A stretch of 64,000 nt of DNA, taken from the NCBI RefSeq assembly GCF_027257845.1, contig NZ_JAPVOT010000002.1:310001-374000 (forward strand), in the 5' to 3' direction. Below, piece by piece: positions 17,430 to 27,554 of the stretch (positions within the stretch are counted from its first letter, which is position 1; each line of letters opens with the position of its first letter). The stretch is from Alteromonas sp. BMJM2 (GTDB taxonomy: Bacteria; Pseudomonadota; Gammaproteobacteria; Enterobacterales; Alteromonadaceae). A program made the translations under genes and the position numbers. Under the pieces are notes generated by a model. The model made no database searches, had not been told where the DNA came from, and saw nothing but the letters and a program-made list of their open reading frames with translations.

Positions 17430-17460
17430 CCCTCCCTGTCGTTAATAAGCGACAAATAAA
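17405..17460. repeat. Imperfect 30-bp-period direct repeat across the nudC stop
   Basis: The segment at 17405-17430, covering the last nudC codons and stop, recurs at 17435-17460 with about 21 of 26 bases matching (shared core TGTCGTT-ATA-GCGA-AAATAA). It looks like a diverged tandem duplication of the gene end. Confidence 0.7.
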
Positions 17461-17461
17461 A

Positions 17462-17493
17462 AACCCTGCCGGAGCAGGGTTCTAGGTTTTTTT
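17462..17493 (+). terminator. Terminator after nudC
   Basis: Perfect 8-bp stem AACCCTGC/GCAGGGTT with a CGGA loop. The T run follows five bases later (17487-17493). Confidence 0.85.
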
Positions 17494-17728
17494 AGCACGG
17501 TCCTCTGAGAGGCTTCTTTTTGTTAGCGTGTATAGTAATAGCAAAGGTATTTTAAAAGCGCAAGTAAATTTCTCCGATTAATGTTGTCGCTATTTACACA
17601 CACTGCTCATCGCTCTGCGCCGTACATACATCGAAAGCGTGTGTTTGAATTGAGGTTTTTCACACACTCAGGGAGAATTACTGATATAATTTTGCCGCTT
17701 AATTTTAATCCCAAATCAGGTGAGTTAT

Positions 17729-18820
17729 ATGTCGCAAAATATTCCAAATGTCGATAAGCCAGCGTTAAAGAACGACCGTTATTTACGGGCGTTGGAAAAA
17801 AAGCCGGTTGATGTAACACCCGTATGGATGATGCGACAAGCAGGTCGATACTTACCAGAATATAAGGCAACACGTGCCGTGGCAGGTGACTTTATGTCAC
17901 TGTGCAAAAATGCGGAGCTAGCCTGTGAAGTAACGTTGCAGCCCTTACGCAGATTCCCTCTTGATGCGGCAATTTTATTTTCAGATATCCTAACCATTCC
18001 AGATGCCATGGGCTTAGAGCTGTATTTTGAAGCAGGGGAAGGCCCGCGTTTTAAAAAGCCGATCACCTGTAAAGCCGATGTAGATAAAATTGGTATTCCC
18101 GATCCTGAAGGCGAATTGCAGTATGTGATGAACGCAGTGCGCACTATTCGCAGAGAGCTTAAGGGCGATGTTCCATTAATTGGCTTTTCTGGCAGCCCAT
18201 GGACGCTAGCGACTTATATGATTGAAGGTGGCTCAAGTAAGGCGTTTACAAAAATTAAGAAAATGGCGTTTGCAGAGCCTGCAATACTGCATTTGCTGCT
18301 TGAAAAATTAGCAGACTCAGTCACCTCGTACCTCAACGCGCAAATTGCTGCTGGCGCACAGTCTGTCATGATATTTGATACATGGGGCGGTGTGTTATCG
18401 CCACGTGATTATAAAGAGTTTTCGCTGCAATATATGGAACGCATTGTGAGCGGATTGACCCGCGAAAACGAAGGTCGAAAAGTCCCTGTTACCTTGTTTA
18501 CCAAAAACGGCGGCATGTGGTTAGAGTCTATCGCAGCAACTGGCTGTGATGCAGTTGGCCTAGACTGGACTATCGATATTAAAGAAGCTCGAGCCCGCAT
18601 TGGCGATAAAGTTGCTCTGCAGGGGAATATGGATCCATCCATGCTTTATGCGCCGGCACAGCGAATTGAAGAAGAAGTGGGCACTATATTGAAAGGATAC
18701 GGAGAAGGCTCTGGTCATGTTTTCAATTTAGGTCACGGCATTCACTTAGATGTGCCACCTGAAAATGCAGGTGTCTTTGTTGACTCTGTGCACAAGCTAA
18801 GCAAGCAATACCATAAATAA
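17729..18820 (+). CDS. hemE: Uroporphyrinogen decarboxylase
   Basis: Heme biosynthesis enzyme converting uroporphyrinogen III to coproporphyrinogen III, 363 residues (E. coli 354). The active-site segment [15 protein letters not shown] with the conserved Arg residues is present, as are [29 protein letters not shown] and the C-terminal [17 protein letters not shown]. The ATG at 17729 sits at good distance from an AGGTGA; the GTG three codons earlier overlaps that site. Monocistronic in this context; hemH lies 14 kb away. Confidence 0.97.
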   Translation: MSQNIPNVDKPALKNDRYLRALEKKPVDVTPVWMMRQAGRYLPEYKATRAVAGDFMSLCKNAELACEVTLQPLRRFPLDAAILFSDILTIPDAMGLELYFEAGEGPRFKKPITCKADVDKIGIPDPEGELQYVMNAVRTIRRELKGDVPLIGFSGSPWTLATYMIEGGSSKAFTKIKKMAFAEPAILHLLLEKLADSVTSYLNAQIAAGAQSVMIFDTWGGVLSPRDYKEFSLQYMERIVSGLTRENEGRKVPVTLFTKNGGMWLESIAATGCDAVGLDWTIDIKEARARIGDKVALQGNMDPSMLYAPAQRIEEEVGTILKGYGEGSGHVFNLGHGIHLDVPPENAGVFVDSVHKLSKQYHK

Positions 18821-18894
18821 ACTAAATCCTATTTAAGTAAATCAGCTTGTTAGTCAACATACGCTAATCAATAGCAGGTGAGAAAGGATAAACG

Positions 18895-19410
18895 ATGAAA
18901 ACCTGGCTGTTAGTGCTGCTTGTCGCTTTTTCTGTTATTGCCGGTTTTAAGGTGGTCTCTTATCAACAGAAACTAGACCACTCAAAAGTAGAACACGAAC
19001 GCCTAAGCGATGTCTTAGCGCGTTCTCGTTCTACACAAACCAGCGAGCTGAAAATTATAAAGCCTATCAAGAAAGTGAAAGGAGAAAGAGAGGCCGCTGA
19101 TGTGTCAGCTGCCCAGAGGGATTTGCTTCACTTTTTTGATACATCGCCGTACGAGCAACTATTCTCCCTCGATAATATCGACTGTACTCAAGTCGCCTGC
19201 GAGATTGTAGGTGTATTTATTGGTACGGTAGATGAACTCAACGATGCAGTAAAAGCTCTTCCCAATCCTTCATGGTGGACGTTTGGGGCAATGGAGTCAT
19301 CAGACGAGGCTTTACAAAGCGAAATGGTAAAATTCACTGCTACTTTTATGCCTCGTAAGCAACCGCAGACAGATAAAACTGTTTCCCCAAGAACACACAT
19401 CCTCGGTTAA
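18895..19410 (+). CDS. Hypothetical membrane-anchored protein
   Basis: Protein of 171 residues with one N-terminal transmembrane or signal-anchor segment (about 3-24), a short charged helical stretch (about 25-70), and a soluble domain facing the periplasm. Two Cys close together (in NIDCTQVACEIV) could form a disulfide. A GGTGAGAAAGG lies before the ATG. No family is recognised. It follows hemE by 75 bases and may be read from the same transcript. Confidence 0.7.
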   Translation: MKTWLLVLLVAFSVIAGFKVVSYQQKLDHSKVEHERLSDVLARSRSTQTSELKIIKPIKKVKGEREAADVSAAQRDLLHFFDTSPYEQLFSLDNIDCTQVACEIVGVFIGTVDELNDAVKALPNPSWWTFGAMESSDEALQSEMVKFTATFMPRKQPQTDKTVSPRTHILG

Positions 19411-19471
19411 AAAACCGTTAACTAAAAGCGCTAGAGAGTTCGGTTATACAGGTTTGGTGTGTAAACATGCT

Positions 19472-19516
19472 CAAGCGAATACTCCCCAAGCGAATACCCC
19501 CCAAGCGAATACCCAA
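19472..19516. repeat. 15-bp tandem repeat, three copies
   Basis: CAAGCGAATACTCCC at 19472, CAAGCGAATACCCCC at 19487 and CAAGCGAATACCCAA at 19502; the first ten or eleven bases are identical in each. It lies in the spacer between two convergent genes. Confidence 0.85.
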
Positions 19517-19566
19517 GCTATGTAAATGTGCTTTGCTAACTCTTTTTAAGCAGGGTGCTACTTGCC

Positions 19567-19614
19567 ATTGCCACTTGGTTGTCATTGCCTCTTACGATGC
19601 TATTGCCTCATGCC
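19567..19614. repeat. Degenerate 17-18-bp tandem repeat near the queG 3' end
   Basis: ATTGCC recurs at 19567, 19584 and 19602 with partly similar following bases (CTT). The match is weak, but it lies in the same spacer as the 15-bp repeat. Confidence 0.45.
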
Positions 19615-19634
19615 GGCGCCGCAGTCATGTCTAG

Positions 19635-20792
19635 TTAGGCGTCTCGCACAAGTCCTTTTTCAATAACTCTAATCAGCCTTTGTTGCTTACGCTGTTCGCT
19701 TTTTTGGTGATGTTCTTTTGCAGTTTGTTGAGTAATAGCCCAATCGATATGCCTATCAACTTGCTCGCTTACCATTCCTCTTTGTGCCTTTAATAGCGCT
19801 ATATTATCTTCACTAAAATCAGCATTACCGATAGCAACAGCAATATTACGCTGCCATTTTTCGTAACCAATGCGGCGAATAGGTGAGCCCAGTGTGTTGG
19901 CTAAAAAGGTTTCCTCACTCCAAGAAAATAAGGTTAAGAGAGATTGTCCGTGCAGCACTTGTCTTGGATGAAAATCTTCTTCAGTTGTAACATCGGCATA
20001 GCGGTTCCAAGGGCAAACAAGCTGGCAATCATCACAACCATAAATACGATTGCCCATCAGGGGCCTAAGTTCCTCGGGAATATCTTCGCCTGACTCAATA
20101 GTAAGATAGGAAATGCATCGTCTCGCATCCACTTTGTAGGGGGCTACAATGGCATTGGTTGGGCAAATAGTCATACAGGCTGTACAGCTTCCACAGCCCT
20201 CTTCAATAGGAGAGTCGGTAGGCAACGGTAAGTTGATAAAAAGTTCGCCTAGAAAGAACCAAGAGCCGGCCTCTTTATTAAGCGTTAAACTGTGTTTTCC
20301 GGTCCAGCCTAATCCAGCTTTTTCAGCAATGGCATGCTCTAGCACAGGGGCAGAGTCTACAAAGGGCCGATATTCAGTATCACGATATTCGATAGCACTT
20401 AACGCAGCAGTAATTTTTTCACCCAGTTGCTTAAGTCGCTTGCGGAGCACTTTATGATAGTCCCGCCCAAGCGCATAGCGACTGATGTAGCCAATGTCTG
20501 AGGTTTTAAGGTGTTTGGCAAAAGAGGCATCGGGAGGTAGGTAATTCATTCGCACGCTGATTACTCTTAGCGTACCGGGCACCAATTCGTCTGGCCGAGC
20601 CCGTTTCATGCCATGAGCTTTCATGAAGTGCATGTCACCGTGGTAGTCGTTGTCTAGCCAATCTTGTAGATGAGCCTCGTGCTGATGTAGATCAATATCG
20701 CTGATACCAACCTGTTGAAAGCCTAGCGCAGCTCCCCAAGCCTTGATATTGTGGGTTAACTCAACGAGATCAATAGAATTAATTGCGGACAT
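19635..20792 (-). CDS. queG: Epoxyqueuosine reductase
   Basis: Cobalamin-dependent iron-sulfur enzyme that makes the last step of queuosine in tRNA, 385 residues (E. coli 379). The two 4Fe-4S motifs are clear: CGSCTACMTICPTNAI and CDDCQLVCPWN, with RCISYLTIESG between them. The active-site region YRPFVDSAPVLEHAIAEKAGLGWTGKHSL is typical. It is divergent from nnr, with start codons only six bases apart, the same arrangement as yjeS/yjeF in E. coli. The C-terminal Lys/Arg/Gln-rich tail is variable in the family. Confidence 0.96.
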   Translation of the reverse strand: MSAINSIDLVELTHNIKAWGAALGFQQVGISDIDLHQHEAHLQDWLDNDYHGDMHFMKAHGMKRARPDELVPGTLRVISVRMNYLPPDASFAKHLKTSDIGYISRYALGRDYHKVLRKRLKQLGEKITAALSAIEYRDTEYRPFVDSAPVLEHAIAEKAGLGWTGKHSLTLNKEAGSWFFLGELFINLPLPTDSPIEEGCGSCTACMTICPTNAIVAPYKVDARRCISYLTIESGEDIPEELRPLMGNRIYGCDDCQLVCPWNRYADVTTEEDFHPRQVLHGQSLLTLFSWSEETFLANTLGSPIRRIGYEKWQRNIAVAIGNADFSEDNIALLKAQRGMVSEQVDRHIDWAITQQTAKEHHQKSEQRKQQRLIRVIEKGLVRDA

Positions 20793-20798
20793 TTTCTC

Positions 20799-22301
20799 AT
20801 GCTAGATACTCAACTCACGTCAAGTTTATCATACAAACTATTTCGAGCCGACCAAGTTCGGGAAAATGAAAAGTTAGCTGCGGCTAATTCAAACTGTGAC
20901 ATGTTCACATTGATGCAGCGCGCGGGAGACGCGGTTTTTAAGCAATGCTTAGAGCTAATTCCAAACTCCGACGTCTATCTTGTTCTTGTGGGGCAGGGCA
21001 ATAATGCGGGAGACGGTTACATAGCCGCAATGAATGCAAAGCTTGCAGGTAAGCAAGTGTTTGTATGTGCTATTGAGCCTGAGCGAGTGTTAGAAGGCGA
21101 TGCTGGACTCGCGCAAAAGCGCTGGGTTGACTCAGGTGGTACGGTAGAATGCTTCGATGCATCACTGCTTGAGCGAGCCGATGTGATCATTGACGGGCTA
21201 TTAGGCACGGGAATTAATAGCTATATCAGAAATGAGTTTGCCGATGTTATCGATGCCATAAACAGCAGCGATACCCCTGTGGTTAGTGTTGATGTTCCCT
21301 CTGGTTTAGATGCCAATACCGGCCAAAGCTTAGGTCGCTGTGTACAAGCTGATATTACGGTAACTTTTGTTGGCATCAAGCCCGGGTTAGTCACAGGAGC
21401 GGGTAAACAATCGTGTGGTAAATTGGTTTATGCAGATTTAGGTATTGGTAACGCGTTTCAGTCTTTAGCAAAAGCGAGCGCTACCATGCTAAACATAGAC
21501 CATTTTAACGGCATGGGGCCACGGGACGTGCACAGCCATAAGGGCACCTATGGTCGATTGCTATGTATAGGTGGTAATAAGGGCACTGCCGGAGCCATTC
21601 GTTTAGCCGGTGAAGCGGCGCTTCGAAGTGGTGCGGGGATGGTGCGGGTTTACACTCACGAATCTTCCGTTGTGCAGGTAAGCGCTGGACGTCCTGAATT
21701 AATGGTAACCGATGGCCAGTTAGACGATGCCCTTCAGTGGGCAAGTTGTGTGGTTATCGGGCCTGGGCTTGGTCAGGATGAGTGGGCTGAAGACGCCTTT
21801 TCCACCACGCTTAAACATTGCCAACAGACGAACAAGCCTATTGTTATCGATGCCGATGCATTAAACATATTGTGCAAACAGTCTACGGCGTTTACGTTGT
21901 CGCATAGCATTCTCACTCCCCACTCGGGAGAAGCCGCTCGTTTGTTAGGCGTGTCGATAGATGACGTTGAAAGCGATCGGTTTAACTATGCTCGCCAGTG
22001 TTCGCAGCGCTATCACTCGGTGTGTGTGCTCAAAGGTGCAGGTACGTTAATCGACAATGAGAAAAAGACGTGGGTATGTCGACACGGTAATCCTGGCATG
22101 GCAACCGCTGGCAGTGGTGATGTTCTCAGCGGTATTCTAGGCGCGTTACTCGCTCAAGGTGTAGAGACTGATATTGCGGCTAAGTATGGCGTAGTACTGC
22201 ATGCAAAAGCGGGAGACGATATTGCCCAACAGTACGGACAACGTGGTATGATAGCGAGTGATTTTTTTGATGCAGTTCGTCGCTTGATAAACCACAAATA
22301 A
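20799..22301 (+). CDS. nnr: Bifunctional NAD(P)H-hydrate epimerase / ADP-dependent dehydratase
   Basis: Repairs damaged NAD(P)H hydrates, 500 residues (E. coli YjeF/NnrD 515). The N-terminal epimerase domain (about 1-215) shows GQGNNAGDGYIAA and DGLLGTGI. The C-terminal ribokinase-like dehydratase domain (about 230-495) shows HKGTYGRLLCIGGNKGTAGA, IGPGLGQDEW and the catalytic TAGSGDVLSGILGALLAQG. First gene of the long operon nnr-tsaE-amiB-mutL-miaA-hfq-hflX-hflK-hflC. Confidence 0.96.
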   Translation: MLDTQLTSSLSYKLFRADQVRENEKLAAANSNCDMFTLMQRAGDAVFKQCLELIPNSDVYLVLVGQGNNAGDGYIAAMNAKLAGKQVFVCAIEPERVLEGDAGLAQKRWVDSGGTVECFDASLLERADVIIDGLLGTGINSYIRNEFADVIDAINSSDTPVVSVDVPSGLDANTGQSLGRCVQADITVTFVGIKPGLVTGAGKQSCGKLVYADLGIGNAFQSLAKASATMLNIDHFNGMGPRDVHSHKGTYGRLLCIGGNKGTAGAIRLAGEAALRSGAGMVRVYTHESSVVQVSAGRPELMVTDGQLDDALQWASCVVIGPGLGQDEWAEDAFSTTLKHCQQTNKPIVIDADALNILCKQSTAFTLSHSILTPHSGEAARLLGVSIDDVESDRFNYARQCSQRYHSVCVLKGAGTLIDNEKKTWVCRHGNPGMATAGSGDVLSGILGALLAQGVETDIAAKYGVVLHAKAGDDIAQQYGQRGMIASDFFDAVRRLINHK

Positions 22302-22381
22302 GTGTCTTTGAAATAAAGCCTTTCTGATTTGCGGTTTGTAAGATATTTACTGCACAGTTTAGTTTTAGTGGAATAACGTAG

Positions 22382-22864
22382 ATGTCTTACCCGCAGTCCT
22401 CCTATTTTGCTAGCGATGTTGATGATACTTCGCTACTAGCTCAAGACCTTGCTCAAGCAGTGTATAGCCAATTGCCCGCTAATGTGGTCGTTTTTCTCAA
22501 TGGCGACCTCGGCGCTGGGAAAACCACATTTAGCCGATATTTTATTCAGGCACTTGGTCATTCGGGCAGTGTTAAAAGTCCTACCTATACACTGGTTGAA
22601 CCTTATGAGTTAGACAGCGTCAATATATACCACTTTGATTTATATCGCTTATCAGATCCTGAAGAATTAGAGTTCATGGGCATACGCGATTATTTCGGTG
22701 GTGATGCGATTGCGCTTGTTGAATGGTCACAAAAGGGGGGCGAGTACTTGGCATCCCCTGACTTAGTGATTAATATAGATACAACGCCATCGGGTAGGCA
22801 GTTTGTTTTAGAGTCAAAATCTGTACTTGGTGCAAAGCTGCTCCAGCAATGTAAACGTATATAA
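22382..22864 (+). CDS. tsaE: tRNA threonylcarbamoyladenosine biosynthesis ATPase TsaE
   Basis: P-loop ATPase of 160 residues that works with TsaB and TsaD to form t6A37 in tRNAs reading ANN codons. Walker A is [14 protein letters not shown]. The family segments [21 protein letters not shown] and [10 protein letters not shown] are present. It lies between nnr and amiB, as in E. coli (yjeE). Confidence 0.95.
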   Translation: MSYPQSSYFASDVDDTSLLAQDLAQAVYSQLPANVVVFLNGDLGAGKTTFSRYFIQALGHSGSVKSPTYTLVEPYELDSVNIYHFDLYRLSDPEELEFMGIRDYFGGDAIALVEWSQKGGEYLASPDLVINIDTTPSGRQFVLESKSVLGAKLLQQCKRI

Positions 22865-22922
22865 AAACGATAAAATCACATCTTGTGTAATTCACGCGAG
22901 AGTGAAGACGTAAAGGCAAATT

Positions 22923-24284
22923 ATGGTGCGCAGTATAATATCGGTCGTAATGTTGTGTCTGATGGCGCACGTTGTTAGTGCTGCACAAAACACGATAAAT
23001 AGTGTAAGAGTATCGCCTGACGCATCAAAAACGCGAGTTGTTTTTGATGTAGATAGTGCGCCAGATTTTACTTACTTCACGCTTAAAAAACCGCTGCGGG
23101 TGGTTATAGACTTTAAGAACACCGCAAATACGTTCAAACTTTCTACGGTTGAAAATAGTGGCAGCTTAATCCGCAAGTTGCGCTACTCAACCCCCAAGCG
23201 TGCAAGCTCTGCGCGTGTTGTTGTTGAGCTAAACCGCAATGCCGAACCCTCACTGTTTGCAGTAGCGCCGAATAAGTCCTATGGACATAGACTTGTGCTT
23301 GATTTGGCCGATAGTGCGCCTGAAGTTACGCGTCAGTCTAGTGCTTCATCAATAAACACGACGTCAGAGCGGCAGGTCATTATTGACGAATCGAGCAGTA
23401 CGCGAGACCGAGATATCATTGTTGCTATTGATGCGGGTCATGGTGGGCAAGATCCAGGCTCAATCGGACCAGCTGGTACGTTCGAAAAACACATTACTCT
23501 GAGTATTGCTAAACGGCTGCAAGCTATGGTCGATGCAGAAGATGGCATGCGGGCCATTATGACGCGCTCTGGCGATTATTACTTATCACCCAATAAGCGA
23601 CCGGAAATTGCGCGACAGAAAAAAGCAGATTTACTCATCTCCATTCATGCTGATGCCTTTACACAACCACAGCCTCGCGGCGGCTCAGTCTGGGTGCTGT
23701 CTATGCGAAGGGCTGATACAGAACTAGGGCGCTGGATGGAGAGAACAGAGCGACACTCTGAATTGTTAGGCGGAGCGGCAGAAGTCATAAGTGATAAGTC
23801 CAGTGAGCGCTATTTAGCTGAGACTATTTTAGGGCTCTCAATGGATCACTCCATGGCAACAAGCCACGATTTAGGCAACAAAGTAATAGAAGAGTTGAAA
23901 GCCGTAACGTCTTTGCACAAGCGCAAGCCACAAGCGGCAAGCTTGGCAGTGCTAACATCACCAGATATACCATCAATTTTGGTAGAAGTTGGGTTTATCT
24001 CAAATCCTCAAGAAGAAAAGAATCTCAACTGGTCTGAATATCGAGAGCGATTGGCGAAAGCCATGTTTAATGCTGCTAAACGCTACTTTAAACAGGTTCC
24101 TCCAGATGGGACGATGTGGGCTGCTGAAAAAGCAGAAAATCGAACTCATCGCGTCCGCTCGGGAGAGTCGCTATCCTTATTAGCGCAGCGTTACAACGTG
24201 AGAGTGAGTAGTATTAAAGCGGCAAATAATTTGCGCAACGATGTTGTGCGCATCGGGCAAGTGTTAACTATTCCCAGCACCTAA
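22923..24284 (+). CDS. amiB: N-acetylmuramoyl-L-alanine amidase AmiB
   Basis: Periplasmic cell-separation amidase of 453 residues. A signal peptide (to about residue 20) is followed by an AMIN domain (about 22-125) that targets the septum. A linker leads to the zinc-dependent Amidase_3 domain (about 160-390), with VAIDAGHGGQDPG, the Glu in FEKHITLSIAKRL, SIHADAF and the catalytic EVGFISNPQEE. A single LysM domain (about 405-451) ends the protein, giving peptidoglycan binding. The regulatory helix between active-site strands suggests EnvC/NlpD-type activation. Part of the mutL operon. Confidence 0.95.
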   Translation: MVRSIISVVMLCLMAHVVSAAQNTINSVRVSPDASKTRVVFDVDSAPDFTYFTLKKPLRVVIDFKNTANTFKLSTVENSGSLIRKLRYSTPKRASSARVVVELNRNAEPSLFAVAPNKSYGHRLVLDLADSAPEVTRQSSASSINTTSERQVIIDESSSTRDRDIIVAIDAGHGGQDPGSIGPAGTFEKHITLSIAKRLQAMVDAEDGMRAIMTRSGDYYLSPNKRPEIARQKKADLLISIHADAFTQPQPRGGSVWVLSMRRADTELGRWMERTERHSELLGGAAEVISDKSSERYLAETILGLSMDHSMATSHDLGNKVIEELKAVTSLHKRKPQAASLAVLTSPDIPSILVEVGFISNPQEEKNLNWSEYRERLAKAMFNAAKRYFKQVPPDGTMWAAEKAENRTHRVRSGESLSLLAQRYNVRVSSIKAANNLRNDVVRIGQVLTIPST

Positions 24285-24372
24285 AAACACTACTTTTCAT
24301 TATTCATCGCTAGTCATTGCTATGCTTGATTAACAAAACAACGCCTATTTATTTTCTATACAGAGGTATCCC

Positions 24373-26271
24373 TTGCCAATACAGCTTTTATCGCCACAAC
24401 TTGCAAACCAAATTGCCGCAGGTGAAGTGGTAGAGCGCCCTGCGTCTGTGGTTAAAGAACTGCTAGAAAACAGTGTAGATGCAGGTGCTACAAAAATTGA
24501 GGTCGATATTGAAAAAGGCGGGCATAAAAGAATTCGCATTAAAGACAATGGCAGCGGTATAGCAAGGGACGAACTGCAACTTGCACTGAGTCGTCATGCA
24601 ACCAGTAAAATATCGACACTGGACGATTTAGAGCAAATATTGTCACTAGGCTTTCGTGGGGAAGCCCTTGCCAGTATAAGTTCGGTGACGCGCCTTACAC
24701 TTACGTCTAAAACAGAATCGCAAACCGAGGCGTGGGAAGCATACTGTGAAGGCAGGGATATGTCGGTGGCCGTTCGCCCTGCTGCACACCCTGTGGGAAC
24801 CACAATCGATGTTGCTGACCTCTTTTACAATACGCCGGCCCGACGCAAGTTTTTGCGTACGGAAAAAACGGAATTTCAACATATTGAAGACGTTATAAAA
24901 CGCGTCGCGTTGAGCTACCCTCACGTCTCTTTTATCCTCAGGCACAACGACAAAGTCATTAAGCGGTATATTGCTGACAAAGCGGGCAGTATAGAACGCC
25001 GCATAGCTGCGGTCGTTGGTCAAAAGTTTATTCAAAATGCCGTGCATATTAATACGCAGTATGACGGATTAACGATTGATGCATGGCTAGGCAATGAAGT
25101 TATGCTAAGAAGCAGCAACGACTGCCAGTTTAGCTTCGTAAATAGTCGAGGAATGCGAGATAAGCTTATTATGCACGCTATTCGTCAAGCCTATGAGAGC
25201 GTGTGGGGTGTGGTTGAACAGCCTAGTTTTGTTGTTTACTTGAGCTTGGATCCTAAAGATGTAGACGTAAATGTTCATCCCGCAAAACACGAAGTGCGAT
25301 TTCAGCAAAGTCGCCTAATACATGATTTTATATGTAAAAGCGTTTGCGATGCACTATACGCACTAAACAATGCGCCCAACGATCAGCCGCGGGGTGAAAG
25401 TCACGTTGGCGGCGTGCAATCTGCCGATTATATGCATCCTGAAGTGGCACACGGCTATATTCGCCCGTTAGATACAGCCAGTTCACACCCCCACGTTTCA
25501 CAAACAAAAAATACACACCCCGATGAGAACTTGGAATCTGTTCATCAATTACAAACAGGTCCATCTGTGTCTTATCGAGGGGCGTCAGGTGAAGGTAAAC
25601 CAAATGTTGGCGGATCCTACGCGGGTGAAGCTAGCGCTGACGAAAGAGGCTCGCCGTCACCACGTGGACGTGTGGCGGAGTTTCAGCGACAGAGTAAAGG
25701 ACCTTCTCCGGCTTATCAGGCGGGGTTCAATGCTTTGATGACGCCAAATTACAGCAGTTTGCAGAAAAACTCTGACGAGGCAACCTACATAAATGTAGGA
25801 GAGGTACACCGGTTATATCAAAAAGAAGATCGCCTATTTTTAATCTGCGCAAATAGCCTCCTAGGTCTATGGTTAGCTGAATTATTTACCAAGGCCCAGC
25901 ACGAACAGCCCTTACTAATGCCGGTGGCAATTCATGCCGACGGGGTTACCCAATCTACCCTAGACGTGCTGTCACAACTGCACTTTGACATCAACAAAGT
26001 GGCGGGGAAATATCGCTTGCAACAAGTGCCGGCAGGCTGCAGACATTTGCCTTGGATAAAATGGTTCGAACACCTGCTGTGTGCATCGCTAACAACGCCT
26101 CACAGTATCGCCAACAACGTCGTTATTCCGAAAGAGGATATGGACGAACAATCGGCAGCGGCAGTATGGTACTGGTTGGAGCAGCAAAGTCCGTCTAAAC
26201 AATGGGAATATATTGAGCAATTTGCTAAAGTGCGCTCGATAAACGACATACTTAAAGCGTGGGGAGAATAA
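24373..26271 (+). CDS. mutL: DNA mismatch repair protein MutL
   Basis: Mismatch repair coordinator of 632 residues, linking MutS to MutH or UvrD. The GHKL ATPase domain (1-330) shows [40 protein letters not shown] and the FVNSRGMRD region. A long variable linker (about 340-450) precedes the dimerisation domain. The endonuclease motif DQHAxxE of non-methyl-directed MutL is not seen in the C-terminal part, so it is of the E. coli type. The TTG start follows a GAGG. It ends one base before miaA, so the two are tightly coupled. Confidence 0.96.
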   Translation: MPIQLLSPQLANQIAAGEVVERPASVVKELLENSVDAGATKIEVDIEKGGHKRIRIKDNGSGIARDELQLALSRHATSKISTLDDLEQILSLGFRGEALASISSVTRLTLTSKTESQTEAWEAYCEGRDMSVAVRPAAHPVGTTIDVADLFYNTPARRKFLRTEKTEFQHIEDVIKRVALSYPHVSFILRHNDKVIKRYIADKAGSIERRIAAVVGQKFIQNAVHINTQYDGLTIDAWLGNEVMLRSSNDCQFSFVNSRGMRDKLIMHAIRQAYESVWGVVEQPSFVVYLSLDPKDVDVNVHPAKHEVRFQQSRLIHDFICKSVCDALYALNNAPNDQPRGESHVGGVQSADYMHPEVAHGYIRPLDTASSHPHVSQTKNTHPDENLESVHQLQTGPSVSYRGASGEGKPNVGGSYAGEASADERGSPSPRGRVAEFQRQSKGPSPAYQAGFNALMTPNYSSLQKNSDEATYINVGEVHRLYQKEDRLFLICANSLLGLWLAELFTKAQHEQPLLMPVAIHADGVTQSTLDVLSQLHFDINKVAGKYRLQQVPAGCRHLPWIKWFEHLLCASLTTPHSIANNVVIPKEDMDEQSAAAVWYWLEQQSPSKQWEYIEQFAKVRSINDILKAWGE

Positions 26272-26272
26272 T

Positions 26273-27208
26273 ATGTCTATTGGCATAGAAACTGCTTCTC
26301 CTGTATTGGCAATAATGGGTCCGACGGCATCAGGCAAAACGGCTTTGGCATTAGACGTTGCTAAGCACACTGCATGCGAGATTATCAGTGTCGATTCAGC
26401 CTTGGTTTATAAAGGCATGGACATAGGTACGGCGAAACCCACTGAGCAAGAACAGTCGGTGGTTCACCATCACCTTATCGACATTATCGACCCCGCTGAA
26501 AGTTATTCGGTGTCGCAATTTGTGAACGATACAACGCGACTTATCGGTGAAATACATGGTCGTGGCAAGCTTCCCATGTTGGTAGGAGGCACAATGATGT
26601 ACTTTAATGCCTTGATAAATGGAATTTCGTCACTACCTAAGTCAAACGAAGTTATTCGCGAGCAGATTAACCGTGAAGCACAAGCGTCAGGATGGACGCA
26701 TTTACACAACGAACTCAAAGATGTCGATGCGGTAAGCGGGGAAAGAATTCATCCAAACGATCCCCAGCGTATCACGCGAGCGCTAGAGGTCTATCGCAGC
26801 ACAGGAAAAACCCTGACTCACTGGCAGCAGCAAGAGGGCACAAAGTGTCCTTATGATATAACTCAGTTTGCTATAGCGCCTGAAGATAGATCTATACTAC
26901 ATGAGCGGATAGAGCGCAGGTTCGATTTAATGCTTGCTGACGGATTTGAATACGAAGTAAAAAAGTTATACGAGCGAGGTGATCTTTCTGACGAGTTGCC
27001 TTCAATCCGATCTGTGGGTTATAGGCAGATGTGGCAGTACTTTGAAGGACAACTTAGTTTCGATGATATGCGTGAACGCGGTATCATTGCGACTAGGCAG
27101 CTTGCGAAAAGACAGCTTACTTGGTTACGTGGTTGGCAAAATGTGACGTGGTTAGACACATTTGCTAACGATAAATTGACTAAAATTGCAGCACGAGTCA
27201 CACTTTAA
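26273..27208 (+). CDS. miaA: tRNA dimethylallyltransferase
   Basis: Adds dimethylallyl to A37 of tRNAs reading UNN codons, 311 residues (E. coli 316). P-loop GPTASGKTALALD, substrate motif ISVDSALVYKGMDIGTAKP and VGGTMMYFNALING are diagnostic, as is RSVGYRQMWQYFEG. Starts one base after the mutL stop. The hfq promoter may lie at its 3' end. Confidence 0.96.
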   Translation: MSIGIETASPVLAIMGPTASGKTALALDVAKHTACEIISVDSALVYKGMDIGTAKPTEQEQSVVHHHLIDIIDPAESYSVSQFVNDTTRLIGEIHGRGKLPMLVGGTMMYFNALINGISSLPKSNEVIREQINREAQASGWTHLHNELKDVDAVSGERIHPNDPQRITRALEVYRSTGKTLTHWQQQEGTKCPYDITQFAIAPEDRSILHERIERRFDLMLADGFEYEVKKLYERGDLSDELPSIRSVGYRQMWQYFEGQLSFDDMRERGIIATRQLAKRQLTWLRGWQNVTWLDTFANDKLTKIAARVTL

Positions 27209-27285
27209 ACTAATGAGTGTGGTATACAATAGACGTGAGGCGGAGTGAAACAGCGCCCGCTAATAATAAAAATTAAGGAATACAA

Positions 27286-27537
27286 ATGGCTAAAGGGCAA
27301 TCTTTACAAGACCCATTCTTGAACGCTTTGCGCAAGGAACGTATCCCAGTATCTATTTATCTGGTAAATGGAATTAAACTTCAGGGACAAGTTGAGTCTT
27401 TCGATCAATTTGTTATTTTACTGAAGAACACAGTGAGCCAAATGGTTTACAAACACGCAATTTCAACCGTTGTTCCAGCACGTGCTATCACAATGCCAAG
27501 CACAACAGGAGATTCCGAAAATACTAAAACTGATTAA
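27286..27537 (+). CDS. hfq: RNA chaperone Hfq
   Basis: Hexameric Sm-like protein that pairs small RNAs with mRNAs, 83 residues. The Sm1 and Sm2 motifs are seen: [20 protein letters not shown] and [17 protein letters not shown], with the proximal-face residues QDPFLN. The C-terminal tail is about 20 residues shorter than in E. coli (102). An AAGGA precedes the ATG. A weak TATACAAT sequence near 27223 might be a -10 element. Confidence 0.97.
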   Translation: MAKGQSLQDPFLNALRKERIPVSIYLVNGIKLQGQVESFDQFVILLKNTVSQMVYKHAISTVVPARAITMPSTTGDSENTKTD

Positions 27538-27554
27538 ACTAAAAGGTAACGCGC

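Noticed and set aside
19472-19516. CRISPR-like direct repeats
   Set aside because: Units are contiguous without spacers and only 15 bp long, so this is a plain tandem repeat.
24720-26271. MutL endonuclease motif
   Set aside because: The DQHAxxE motif was looked for in the C-terminal part and not found, so MutL is taken as the non-nuclease type.
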